Below, in pieces: positions 36,863 through 48,618 of a DNA stretch of 64,000 bases. Source of the DNA: Volutella citrinella (taxonomy: Eukaryota; Ascomycota; Sordariomycetes; Hypocreales; Nectriaceae); assembly GCA_034401135.1 (NCBI GenBank), contig JAWZSP010000003.1, positions 3,844,001 to 3,908,000 of the forward strand, written 5' to 3'. Numbering within the stretch: the stretch's first letter is position 1; every line of letters begins with the position of its first letter. Position numbers and translations under genes: made by a program. The notes beneath the pieces are model-generated. The model was not told the DNA's origin, did not search any database, and saw only the letters and a list, made by a program, of their open reading frames with translations.

Positions 36863-39447
36863 TGTGACGGGGCTACTCGGTGAAATTCGATGAATGTAAT
36901 GTGCTTTGTTCCAGGACGTAGCATTGTCTATTTCTTGCTGCAGCTTGCAGTTCATATATCCTGGAAACCCGAGCATGGTCGTTGCATGGAGCGACGCATT
37001 CCAGTGCCCACGGTTGACAATCGACTGTGTCTCATGGACTCAACCTCGAGACCAATTGCCAACATTCCAACGGCGCATTGGACAAAGAGAGCCTACCAGC
37101 CAACGTGGACAACTGACATGGCTTGCGTCAGGACGTTGTGATGGCGACTATGTACGCTTCCAGAGCCTGAGGATTTCTGGAATTTGGGGGCACTACTTCC
37201 ATCGCCTGGACTATCACGAACAACTTGCTGCCTTGACCAGGCCCCTACGTGTGATTAGGCGTGACGATGAGCGATCAAGGATGCGGCGATGACGCATGTG
37301 AAATTAGACACACATCATGATGCCTGGTAGGTAGGCAAGTAGGCAACAAGGACCACATGTAGGCAATTAGTGTTAAGTCAACAGGGCGTGAGCTGCAATC
37401 CTTCCACACGTAACCTGGCCTGGAATGATGGCTTAGCGTGTGCGCAGCATCAGGACTGTCTTGGCTGATGCAACTCAGTCAAGCTACGACGGATGGCGAA
37501 GCGACGACTCTTGTGTCACGTCACATGGTTGAAGAGTCGCATCTCGAAAAAGAGGGCAGAAAAAGGCGGGCAGCAGACGTAGTTTTTCTAATGCGGGATC
37601 GCCGGGTGTATTGGCTGGTTTGCTTGTGTGGCTCAGGATTAATGGGTGCCTTGGCAAACAGCACGGCCTGGATGGATTTACGGAGCAAGATGCATGGTTC
37701 TTACGTGGAGGCAGCCATTTGGGGGGCGCACGACCGAAGACCGCTTCGGTTGGTTTCTTGCCCCTTCCTATTACCATCGGCCTGACGATCCCGGTCCTGC
37801 CGCAGGCCGCGATGGTGCATCATGGATGGTTTCAACAACCAAGAGTTTCGGTAGTTGAGCGCCAGGTGTGGCCCTGCTTTTTTAGTGCAGCAGTCCGTCA
37901 TTGGAGAGGTGAGCCGATGCGATGGTCTGGTCTCGGTCGGGGCCAGCCTGTTGTTCACTAAGGCGGCGGGAGAAGATGAGGGGGCGGTGGACGGCACGGC
38001 AGGGTGGGAATTGGGTTTCCTCCCGAGGCGCGCAATGGGCTATCTCGTGGTGCGAGTCAAGTCGGGAAACCAAGTGGAAGTGGGTGAGAGCCCGCCACCT
38101 CGGACTACGGGGTTCAGGTTGGGGCCTGCCTGTGTCCTTGTCTCGCCCGTTGCTGGCGTTGCCTCTCCTGTCAGGATGGGGCACCGCGAAGATGGGCAGA
38201 TAATTACATAGATGGGGGAAGAGGGGTTTTTTTCACGTTGGAAAGGTCTCGTCTGTCGTTTGTCTCCGTTTGCAGCGCTGCCGTGGCTCCCGTGCGAGCG
38301 AGCATGGCCAATCTGGACCGCCAGGGTCCCAGGCGGCGTTGAGGGCTGAACAGAGCGTGGGATTAGAATTCCGGGCGCATCCCCACCGCTAATTTGTTCA
38401 TCATCATCACTTGGCTCTGGGCTGTTGGGCTCTGACGGTGTTGCTCGTTTGGCCCGGCTGGGATCTGCGCATGTCGCACACACTGTGTAAGAGTGGGCGG
38501 CATGGAGGGAGCGGCGGGCAGGCCGGGCGACGAGGGTCCCGGATGCTGACAAGATGAGGGCGAATGGCTGAATCAAGCCTCATCGAGACAAGGTGAGAAT
38601 CCGTCCGTCAGTCTCGGACGGAGGCAGAAGGAAGCGCTCGTCGCGCTGGGGGGGAGGACCCCGAATGAGTGGCTGCAGGGCGGTGGAGCGGCGCATCAGA
38701 GGCACGGGAAGACGCGCCCTGATTGGGCGACCTGGCCCGTCGGCGGTCTAGCTCGTCGGAAGCCAGGATAATGCGAGGCAAAGTGGCGCTAGTCCCATTT
38801 GGGGGCGCGACCAGTGGGCAGTCACGTCTCCAGCTCCTGGTAGCCTCTGTGCCTGTTGTGCCTGCGCCTGCGCCTGCGGTCTGCGGTCTGGGGATTCCCA
38901 GTGCCAGTGCGAGCACGCACGAACAAGAACCTTTACCAACCGAATTTTCGCTGTGCGCCGCCTCGGGCCCCAGAATGAAAATGACAATGAGACCAAGGCC
39001 CCAAACCTACAAGACACGACGCCCCCCCGGCTTCCACCTTTCCCGCCGCTCCCTCTCCCTCTTCCCCCTTCCCTAAGCCCATCGCCGTCCTCCACCAGCG
39101 CCATGAGCGTGTAAACCATCGCCATCGCCAACGCCAACTCCAGCTACTACCAAATTGCGTCCGCGGCGCCGCTCCACGCAAGCCCGCGCCCACCCCCGAA
39201 GCCCACCACCCCTGGCCATCACCACCAGCACCAGACTGTAGGGTCACCGGGCCATCCCCCAACTGCAAAACTGCCGCAGTTGCTCTTCGCATCACTGCTG
39301 CCACCTCACCTCTTGCATCCAACCTAAAACCCATCACAACCATCACACCACAACGACACCTGTCTTTCTGCCTCTCCTCCCGTCGTCATCTCGCCGTCGC
39401 CTCCTCTTGCCTCCATCGAATAATCATCCATTCCATCACCCATCGCC
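36863..39447. other. Intergenic: divergent promoters, CT-rich ies4 leader
   Basis: About 2.6 kb. The last ~450 bp before 39448 are strongly C/T/A-rich with few G, as expected of a fungal promoter and leader. A 178-codon minus frame at 38576-38040 shows no domain and is not called. No repeats or RNA genes were recognised. Confidence 0.55.
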
Positions 39448-40380
39448 ATGGCACCCCCTGCCAAGTCTGCCGACGGCCGCAGAAAGTCTGACGGCAAGCC
39501 CGGCCTGCTCGTTACTCTCAAGGCCTCGCCCAAAGCGCTGCGCGACCTCCTTGGCTTGCCGCCCGCGAAGGAGGAGTCGCCGGCCAAGGACGTCAAGGAC
39601 TCTGTCGACTCACCTGCGACTGAACCTCAATCCTCCGCCACCGCTGCTCCGAGCAACGCCAACGGCGACGTCGCATCCGACTCCAACGCAGCCACTCCCG
39701 CCGCCGACACAAACGGCGATGGCACTCCTGCCCCTTCAATCATGGCTCCCCCCTCGGACGGTCCCAAGAAGAAGGGTGTCAAGCGATCTGCTGCCAATGC
39801 AAACGGCATTGATGGCGTCCCCAAGCCTCGGGGTAAACCTGGCCCCAAGAAGAAGCCCAGACTGTGAGTCTTCGCACCCGCTTACGCCCTTGCTATCTTT
39901 TTTGGCCCCGACGGGCATCTATAGTAGACGTTGGCCTTGTTGAACCAGTTGCTAACAATGACGGTCAGGGAGGACGGTACGATCGATCACTCCAGTGCTG
40001 CCAAGGCTACGGGAGCCCACAAACTCGGCCCCAAGGCCAATCAAGGTGCTATCAACGCCGGACTGCGTGCTCTCGACCGATCCGGAAAGCCCTGTCGCAA
40101 GTGGGCCAAGGGCAACTTCGTTCTGAAGAGCTTTACTGGCGTCGTTTGGGAAATCAATCGCTGGGCCGCACCGCCCAAGAAGGCTCCCGAATCGGGCACA
40201 GAGGACTCGGCAGCCCCTTCAGCCGACAATAGCAGCAGCAAGGAGAACAAGGAGAACGGGCAGGAAGGGAACAGCGCCAGCAACAGCAACAGCGGGGCTG
40301 ATGTTGAGATGCAGAGCGCCCCCAGTGTGAACGCCTCCTCGCCCGCGCCCGCGCCCCTGGCCATTGCTGCGGCATCATAG
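39448..40380 (+). CDS. ies4: INO80 chromatin-remodelling complex subunit Ies4
   Basis: Exons 39448-39863 and 39969-40380 join across a 105-nt intron (GTGAGT/GTCAG, phase 2) to 275 residues. The family hallmarks are an N-terminal LLVTLKASPKALRDLL block and a central conserved block after the junction. That block includes HKLGPKANQGAINAGLRALD and KPCRKWAKG, followed by FVLKSFTGVVWEINRW. Basic nuclear-localisation stretches (PKKKGVKR and PRGKPGPKKKPRL) precede it. Both ends are low-complexity Ala/Ser/Asn/Pro sequence. Ies4 is a fungal-specific INO80 subunit; in budding yeast it is phosphorylated by the DNA-damage kinases Mec1/Tel1 and links the remodeller to checkpoint responses. The next gene on the same strand, GMP synthase, starts 1.1 kb downstream and is a separate unit. 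Confidence 0.82.
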
Positions 40381-41498
40381 CTGGCACACAACATGGCCCA
40401 GGAAAGGCAGAGGTTCCCCTGGTTTGCCGACTACAACATGTTTTGGGATCCAGATGTACAGAAAATGGAGCTCGGTTCGGTGTAGGGACCAGGCGCCAGT
40501 ACAAGAATTAGATTTTCTGGGGTGGAGGCGTCTGGATTGACGGATGGTTTGATTTGCAGAATGCGACACTCAGTGTCGTCGGCGTTTAGGGACATGAGGC
40601 ATCGCAAAGCCGCTTCAAGGGGCGACGCCTGGGGGAGTTCAAGGTTCATTGAAAGCGCTTTACGTTTTTGTACCACTACTGTCAGGATCTATCATGTTAG
40701 ACGGATTCGGGGACTTAAAATGGACCAAATGATACGATTCATATGCTGGCACAGCCAACTGCTAGGTGCTAAACGTATGAAATGTGATGGTCGCAGTGAG
40801 GCTGGCGCGGGGGCATGGGGATGGGCCAGTCTGGCGGCATGCTGGATGAGGTGGCGTCGGTGCCCAGACGAGACCGCTTGTGTTGGCCGCCAGTCGGCCA
40901 CCCGACAGAAGAAAATTCCTCACGACAACCCCCCGAAACAGAACAGTCATGGATCGATTCCAGGATGGAGGTTGGTGGTCTCCAAAAAGCTTAGTCATAC
41001 AACCCGATCGCGTGTCTCGCACACTGGATTTGCGGGTCAAGCCACCACAAGTACCTTGGGTTGTTACCGATGTAGCAAAAGTGAGCAAAATAGTACCAGA
41101 AAGGCGGCTGTTGGTCCCCTAGAAGCTGGGCGGTCGGGACAGGATTTAGGACCGACCGTGGTTTTATTTCGCTTGTCGGGGTCTTGCTGCAAATTTTGCA
41201 TATCGTATTGATCCTCACGTTCGCATGTACCCTCCCTCAACCTCATTACTTGCTCAGGTGATTGATCCACCCAAGGCTGAGAACCTGAGTTACTACTGAG
41301 TAGGCATTCGTCCACTTTGGCGGCCCGCTCTTGGGATGGGTTAGTTTGCATCGCCGCTCTTGCTCAGTCTTCTTATCAAGGTTGATGCGGATGGTCACGT
41401 GATGACGACTTGAGTTAGCCAGACCCTGGTCATATTTTTTTTTCTGCACCAAGACAACCACCCAATCTGCTCGTTACGCCGCCGAAATTACGATCAAA
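40381..41498. other. Intergenic: ies4 3' UTR and GMP synthase promoter
   Basis: About 1.1 kb. It contains a palindromic E-box about 100 bp before the GMP synthase ATG and a run of ten T at about 41435-41444. No gene-like frame. Confidence 0.5.
41395..41402. promoter_or_regulatory. Palindromic E-box TCACGTGA upstream of GMP synthase
   Basis: CACGTG is the core recognition sequence of fungal bHLH factors. Its position 97-104 bp upstream of the ATG is right for a promoter element. No factor can be assigned, and a chance occurrence is possible. Confidence 0.4.
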
Positions 41499-44447
41499 AT
41501 GGCTTCCACCCTTGAGGACGAAGTAGCTCATACCAACTTCGACGTACGTACCCTCACTGCCCCGTAGAAATTTAGAATTCGAGCCTTGAGGCTCACTTGT
41601 CCTCGCTCTCCACGCTTTGATCACCCTAGACAGAGCGGGGAGGCGCAATCGATGTATAGGCGCAAAAGTGTGCACTAGCTGACCCTGTCTTTCTAGACAA
41701 TCCTTGTGCTCGACTTTGGCTCTCAAACTAGCCATCTTATTCTGCGACGCCTTCGCGCTCTCGGTGTCTTCGCTGAGCTTCTTCCGTGTACCACCAAGGT
41801 CGCTGAGCTGCCATGGAAGCCCAAGGGAATTATCTTCTCTGGAGGTGTGAAAACTCTTGATGTAATGCTTTGCGCTGAGGTCTGACCGAGCCACCAGGCC
41901 CTTCCTCTGTCTATGACGAGGGCTCACCCCGTACGGTTTCCGTTTCCCAAACGTCCTGTTGCATGTACTCATATGTGTAGATGTTGATCCCGCTGTTTTT
42001 GAACTCAATGTGCCCATTCTGTGAGTGTTTTCTACCCTTCCCTCAAGTTTCCGAACATAGATTAACACGAATGTACAGTGGTATTTGGTACGGCTTGCTC
42101 AAACATCCATCGATGCACGCTATGACACTAATATTTTTAACCCCAGCTATGGTTGCCAGGAGATCGCTTGGCGAATCGACTCAAAGAATGTTGTTCGCGG
42201 AGAGGCACGAGGTTTGTGACGTTTGAAAGACCATCTGAAATTACTTCTGACCCTTCCCCATAGAGTATGGCCACGCCGACGTCACCATCACCAAAGTCAA
42301 CAGCCATGCCGACCGGCTTTTCGACGGGTTGGGAGACGGAATTTCTGTCTTCATGTCCCACTTTGATAAGCTAATCAAGTTGCCCAAGGCAAGTCAAATT
42401 TCATTCAAATTTCTGGAAAATCTATTGACTCTAATAGGACTTTGTGGTCATTGGTGCCACCAAGAACTCAGAGTTCGCCGGCATTGCCCACGAGGAGAAG
42501 CCTATCTTTGGTTTGTGTTCCCTACGCTACCTTTGTGGCTCAGTCAGGGAGGATGCTAACAAGGTGACTAGGTGTCCAATTCCACCCTGAGCTAGAACAC
42601 GTTCGTCCCCCCAAGGCCTTGCATTAGAACTCCCTCTAACATTCGGATCTAGACCCCCCGTGGAACTGAGGTGCTGCGCAACTTTAGCGTCGGCATCTGC
42701 GGAGCTCAGCAAAACTGGAAAATGGGCAACTTCGTTGAGCTCGAGATCGCTCGCATCCGAGAGCTTGTTGGCCCCAAGGCTCTCGTCATTGGTGGCGTAA
42801 GTGGCGGTGTCGACAGCACTGTAGGTGCGACTTTGATGCGTGAAGCCATTGGTGACCGCTTCATCGCGATCGGTGTAAACAACGGCTGTATGCGTCTCAA
42901 CGAGTTCGAGGAGGTCAAGAAAAATCTCAGGGACCACCTCGGTATCAATCTCACCGTCGTCGAGGCCGGCGAGCTGTTCTTGAGTCGCCTTGCGGGTGTG
43001 ACTGAGCCCGAGAAGAAGCGAAAGATCATTGGAGAGACGTGTATGTTCTCTAAGTTATCTTGGATGGGTTCGCGACAGTGATACTAACTGCACCACAGTC
43101 ATCGATGTGTTCGAGAAGGAGGCTATCAGGGTACGCAACTTTCTCTCAAAGTGTGGAAGGCTTACTAACACGGCTCACAAGATCGAAAAAGAAGCAGAAA
43201 ACACACCAAATTCCGGAAAGGTGGAGTGGTTCTTGCAAGGGACACTATACCCTGATGTGTAAGTTGTTTGTGAGTTTGTAATATCGAGTCCAAGCTAATA
43301 GCATTTCAGTATCGAGTCGCTCTCGTGGCGAGGTCCTTCAATGACAATCAAGAGTAAGTTTATAAAGCTCGACGAAGTCGTGCAAGAAGCGGACACCAGC
43401 TAAGGAGATAGCTCACCACAACGTCGGCGGTTTGCCCGAGGTAAGAAAAGTCAACGTCCCTTATAATTCACTTCCCTGTTGCTTACCAGCATGTAGCGAA
43501 TGATGAATGGCGTAAGTCGAACAGCGCTTGGCTAGGTTTCATTACACTGACTAAGACGGCTGGCTCATTTAGCAAGGCTTGCGTGTAAGTGCACTTGTAT
43601 CCTTCATCACGCAGTGAAATATGATCTGACTTCTATCACAGCTTATCGAGCCGCTCAGACTTCTATTCGTGAGTGTTTTACGTGCCTTAACTACGCTCGG
43701 ATGGAGCTAACAATACTGCACAGAAAGATGAAGTGAGGGTAAGCTAATAAGAAGGGTGAATCTTGACTTCACAGTTACTAAGCTTTGTAGGATATTGGTC
43801 GGCAACTCGGCATTCACGAGACGCTGGTAAACAGGCACCCATTCCCCGGGTATGTTGATCACCCTCGAGCTTCTCATTCTCCTTGCCAGCTTTGAAGCAT
43901 CTGCTGACTAAATCGAATGCAGACCGGGAATTGCCATCAGGATTCTTGGCGACGTTACCCAGGAGCGAGTCGAGATCGCCCGCAAGGCTGACCATATCTT
44001 CATCACCATGATCAAGGAGGCAGGCCTTTATGACCAGGTAGGGCGCGCCACACAGGTCGGGATGGATGCAAGCTAACATCCCCTCCTAGATGTCCCAAGC
44101 ATTTGCTGGTCTCGATACTAGCCGTAGTGTCGGTGTTTTTGGTGATCAGCGCGTTTGGGGTTACATCGTAATCCTCCGCGCTGTTCGTACCAAGGACTTC
44201 ATGAGCGCTGAGGTGTTTAACTTTGACAACTCCTTCCTCCAGGTAAATCAGCCAGACCTTGTACCGTTCTTTCACGTACTAATCACTTACCTAGGATGTT
44301 GCGCGTGCCATTTGCAACCAGGTGGATGGCGTGTCCCGTGTTACCTATGATTTGTAAGAAACTGGTGGCCCCTCTGAATCTCGAGCTTCGTGCTAATACA
44401 GTCTTCCTAGGACTTCAAAGCCTCCTGGCACCATTGAGCTGGAATAG
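41499..44447 (+). CDS. gua1: GMP synthase (glutamine-hydrolysing), 22 introns
   Basis: This enzyme converts XMP to GMP. Twenty-three exons restore a complete 542-residue protein: 41499-41543, 41697-41844, 41898-41930, 41981-42020, 42079-42087, 42147-42211, 42264-42388, 42438-42510, 42572-42600, 42653-43040, 43099-43130, 43182-43258, 43310-43353, 43412-43440, 43497-43511, 43573-43584, 43642-43668, 43724-43738, 43791-43849, 43923-44037, 44090-44242, 44295-44353, 44411-44447. The amidotransferase domain has GICYGCQ (nucleophile C92) and FHPE (H184, E186). The ATP-pyrophosphatase has the P-loop SGGVDS (239-244). The dimerisation domain has [15 protein letters not shown] and ends [10 protein letters not shown]. 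All introns are GT-AG except intron 7, which is GC-AG (GCAAGT). Intron 1 is 153 nt; the others are 49-73 nt, many with CTAAC/CTAAT branch sites. Some conserved positions deviate, for example VNNG where many GMP synthases have VDNG. No frameshift or stop remains after splicing, so it looks functional. Confidence 0.93.
42079..42087 (+). other. 9-nt micro-exon of GMP synthase carrying part of the nucleophile codon
   Basis: The exon TGGTATTTG supplies the last base of L89, G90, I91 and the first two bases of the catalytic C92. The flanking introns are 41981-42020|42021-42078 upstream (donor GTGAGT, acceptor TACAG) and 42088-42146 downstream (donor GTACGG, acceptor CCCAG). Only this join gives the invariant GICYG. 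Confidence 0.85.
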
Positions 44448-46273
44448 GTGGCATGATGGAATACTTGCTAGCGTGGGCTAAGAAGAAGAATAGACGGCGA
44501 GTTCTCCTCCGTTTGGAGACTCGTCTGGATAAAGGCATATAGAATGGAAAGGATGAATGGGCTTAGAATTATTATTTGCATCATGATGCTAGCCGTCTTT
44601 GGAGAGGACGCGCAACGTGAAATGAAGACATGAGTTTGCAGCAGTGGACATGAGAGAAAGCCACAGATGGCCCGTTCTTGGTGTTGGTAGGTACCAGTTT
44701 GTGGAGTGTGATCGGAGTCTTGATTCCAGCAGTCTCCTGCCCATAAGCCATAACGATCAGCGAGGTTGAATGGCCTGCAGCGCCTGAGGCCTGGAGCCTG
44801 ACCCGTGCTAGTGTCTTTGCACACAGTATGATAGTCCGTGCCAGCAACTGTGCGCAGGGGCCTGACGCCTCTGGTCAGGCTTGTCAGGGTAAAAACAGCG
44901 ACAGCTCAGGCATGGCGCCCAAAACAGAATACAGAAGCCAAGATCTGTCGGGGGTGACTATATATATCAGTAGGTAGTATCTATCCATTCAACCCGGCTG
45001 GGCACAGTCAAGACAGAAAGATGCGGCATCTACCGGAGCGCCATTTAAAGGAGTGGCCTGGATGGCAACGTTGAGGCTGCGACTGGCGGGTTCACAGGGA
45101 TCCCCTCATTGCCAACAGAACAGACCTTGGAATTCATGTTTTTGAGACCGCCTGATGGCTGCACCGCCCGCGTCCGCAAGCTGGCCCAATCCTGTAGCAA
45201 CCAGGACCTTGCTGAAGTTATCCACCTGCTACCTAGCAATCAACAGTTATCATGCCCCCCAAAAGCGAGCCACATTGAGAGGGGAGAGCCTGGCGAGGGG
45301 CCGACGCCACGACCTTGTTTGAGTTTAGTAGCGAGTGTTGGGCTGGCTCCACGGCTCATCCCCAGACAAGAGGTCCCCACGACATCCTGCCATTGCTGGA
45401 AGCAGCCGGCCGCGTGACAACTTTGATAGCATCGAGGGCGCGGGATGGGCTCCGCACACAGTAGCGGGCCTTCCCTACCGTCAACGGCCGGAACAGTCTT
45501 CTGGCAGCATAGTTGAGATGATGTGATGACCTGGATATGACCCAACAGCGAATCATGCCCTTTGGGGTGTCGGCTCTAGTTGAGAGGCCCCTCCCGTCCT
45601 TAGGTTGGGATCCAGCAACCGCCTGTCGGTGTCACTGAGATCACAAAATCGCGTGTGTGACGACGGCATGTGGACAACCGCGCATTGCGACGTTGATAAG
45701 AATAATTAGGTATTCATCCCGGTGCACCTCCCATCTCTAGTAAACCCAGGCAGGCTCGGGTGTCAGTCTGCAGCTCCAAGGCGCCGCTGTTGATGCGCCC
45801 ACCACAGTGCCACACCAAGCATTGCTCGGCGCCCTGGAACACCCCGTAGCGCTGAACGCATCGCTGGGGAGCTAGCTGTAGGTGGTGGTGGTGGTGCCGT
45901 AATCCAGCCAAAGCGGGTCACTGCCAGTGGTGACGGCACCTGGCCGGCAACCTCCACCCCATCCGACCTCCCGCCATCTACTCTCTGCCCTCAGCCATCA
46001 TCACTGCTGGCCTCAACCACTCGCTGATCGCAAGGTCATCTCGAATTCGAAGCCGATCCTCTTGCCCTGTATACGATTTAGAAGCTGCTTTGCAAATCTT
46101 GCCAACGAAACAAGCTACCCTGCCAGCCCCATCTCCGAGTTGGCCCCGACAAACGACATTCACGTGGTCCGCCAGGTGCCCGCCGCAACCCAGCATCTTG
46201 AGCTCCTCTGGGCTCGCTCCCCGCGCCCATCGTTGCGGCTAGGCACCATTCCCAAAGCCCCGAGCCCCGAACT
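44448..46273. other. Intergenic: GMP synthase 3' UTR and Vid30 promoter
   Basis: About 1.8 kb. A TATATATAT stretch lies near 44959-44967 with no recognised gene close downstream. The last ~300 bp are C/T-rich leader-like sequence. Short frames on both strands show no domain. Confidence 0.5.
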
Positions 46274-48618
46274 ATGGCTCGACAGTTCCAGACGGGCTCT
46301 CTGGGCTTCCCAGACCCTTCCTCGCCATCTGGTGCTGCGGCGCCGTCTCGCTCCCGTCGATTCCCTCCTACGACCCACCCGTCAAGCTCGGGCTCCAACT
46401 TCTATACGCACCCTTCACGAACCTCGCTCCTGAACCCCGATGGCGACCTGAACCTCGGTGGGCCGACTGATAACGGAAGCTCTGGCCAGGCGGGACACCT
46501 CGATACGGATGATTCGACCACCGAGGCAGCGGCTAGGCCCTGGAGGGGTGGCCTCCCGTCCTTCTCGAGAGCCTTCAACATGCTCATGGCGGCCGAGGCA
46601 GCAGATGGCTCGCGGCGCTCCGAAGAGGACCCCTTTTTCGTGCCCTCATATCTGCAGGGCTCCAAATATGTCCAAAAGCTCGAGGAAGCCCACCGGTCCA
46701 AGCTTCAAGCGCGCGAGGCGAGCCGGTCATCGGCCAACGGCATCACCCCAAACCTGACTGCTCTATACCCACACCAACATCCGCTACCACCCGGATCGCA
46801 TCGTGGAATGTCACATACTGTCATCGAGCGCCCTCCGGCCTTTGAAGAGGACGATACCCTCCCTCCCCTTCCGACGAAGTGGAATAAGGACGACCAGTGG
46901 CCCGCCATCGAGATACAGAGTGATGGCTTGGGTCTGAAGTATGTCGGGCCCAAGAACCAGAACGACCGTGACCATGAGGCATGCGCTGTCAGGGCGGACC
47001 ACCACATGCCCCCCCAGTGCGGAGTGTACTATTTCGAGGTGCATATTCTGTCCGCCAAACGAGATGAGTACGTATATCAAGGCGCTGGCTCTTTCCCGAC
47101 ACCATGCGTGTAACGAACCTATTCTGACGCCCGTCTAGTGCTACCATTGGCATCGGTTTCTCAACAAAGTCGGCAACATTGTCACGGCCCGTTGGCTGGG
47201 AGCCAGAGGCGTGGGGCTATCACGGTGATGATGGCCGATGTTTCACAGGCCAGAACATAGGACGTCCGTTCGGCTCGCTTTACAACAGCGGAGATGTCAT
47301 CGGCTGTGGTGTCAACTTTCGGGATAACACGGCCTTTTTCACTAAAAACGGATTGAACTTGGGTTTGTCCTTCGTCGCAAGCGAGAAAGTACTATTTTAC
47401 TGACCACCGGCAACCACTGTAGGAGTTGCATTTCATGACGTGCTACGGGGCAAGCTATACCCCGCTGTCAGTCTCAAGAAGCCCGGAGAACATATCCGAG
47501 TGAACTTCGGACAGACACCGTTTGTCTACAACATCAATGATCTCATGCGGGTAGGTACTGAATCCGGTCCTGGCCATTTAGTTTACTAATGCCCCCTCAA
47601 AGGAAGAACGAGTCAAGGTTCAAAAGGACATCAAGGCTGCGGAAACGACCAGTCTTGTGAAGGGGATGAACGAAACGGATCTGATCCAAGCCTTGGTCCT
47701 TCAGTTCCTGCAACACGACGGCTATGTCGAGACCGCCAGAGCCTTTGCGGAGGATATGAGAGTCCAGAAGGAGGCGCTGAACCTCGATCCGAACGTCCAG
47801 ATTGCTGGTATCAACATTAGAGATGACGAAGATGCAAATAACCGACAACGTAAGTTGATGCTGGCTCTGCGCCCGGCCCCCTTGATTAATCTGGAAAATA
47901 GGAATTCGACGGGCAATCCTGGAGGGGGACATCGACCGTGCCTTAAAGTTTACGAACGCGTATTACCCCACTGTACTGCAAGACAACGAGCATGTCTATT
48001 TCAAGCTACGATGCCGAAGATTTATCGAGATGGTTCGAAGAGCCGCCCAAATGAACTCAGCTAAGAACGTCACCAAGGGCAGCAACGGCCACTCTGCAGC
48101 CGCCGTACATGACATGGACCTCGATATGAATGGCGACGACAATACACCCTGGCCAAGTGCCATCAATGCGGATGGGGTTGACGGTTTTGTGGACCTCGCC
48201 GAACTAGAACGCGAGATGCTGGAGTATGGACAGTCGCTTCAGGCCGAGTATGCCAACGACCCTCGCAAAGAGGTCTCCAAGGCTCTAAATGAGATTTGGG
48301 CCCTGGTGGCATATCCCAACCCTCTGAAAGAACCGCAGGTCAGCCACCTGCTAGACAGGCGAGGCCGTGTCGCCGTGGCCGAGGAGTTGAATTCAGCCAT
48401 ATTGTGTGAGTTACCCACCCAGTACGGCGCCTGCCCAAGGGCGGAAGCTAATTAATCGTCACCTAGTGTCTCTTGGCAAGTCATCCCGCGCGGCATTGGA
48501 GAAGCTCTACGCGCAAACAAGCGTTTTACTCGATGATCTCCGGCAAGACGGCGGCGAAGGTGCCTTTGTATCTGTGGACGATGCGCTTGACGATGTGCCA
48601 CGGTCAGCGCAGCTCTAG
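46274..48618 (+). CDS. vid30: RanBPM/Vid30 (Gid1)-like SPRY-LisH-CTLH subunit of the GID/CTLH E3 ligase
   Basis: Six exons (46274-47067, 47139-47362, 47423-47550, 47603-47849, 47902-48405, 48467-48618) join in frame to 682 residues. The introns are 71, 60, 52, 52 and 61 nt with GT-AG ends. Residues 1 to about 205 are polar. A SPRY domain follows (about 210-375), with CGVYYFEVHILSAK, TIGIGFSTKSATLSRPVGWE, WGYHGDDGR and VNFGQTPFVYNI. A LisH motif (about 407-439, TDLIQALVLQFLQHDGYVET) and a CTLH/CRA helical region (from about 465, RRAILEGDIDRALKFTNAYY) complete the layout. Gid1/Vid30 is the scaffold of the GID ubiquitin ligase, which degrades gluconeogenic enzymes when glucose returns. An Asp/Asn-rich spacer (about 540-575) separates the CTLH and CRA parts. 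It converges with the sam35-like gene. Confidence 0.92.

Noticed and set aside
38040..38576. 178-codon minus-strand frame between the secreted-protein gene and ies4
   Set aside because: Low complexity, no domain and no neighbouring exons. It could be real but cannot be supported.
41499..44447. GMP synthase as a decayed pseudogene
   Set aside because: The many interruptions of the frame all fall in segments with proper donor, branch and acceptor signals. The joined exons give an uninterrupted protein with all catalytic motifs.
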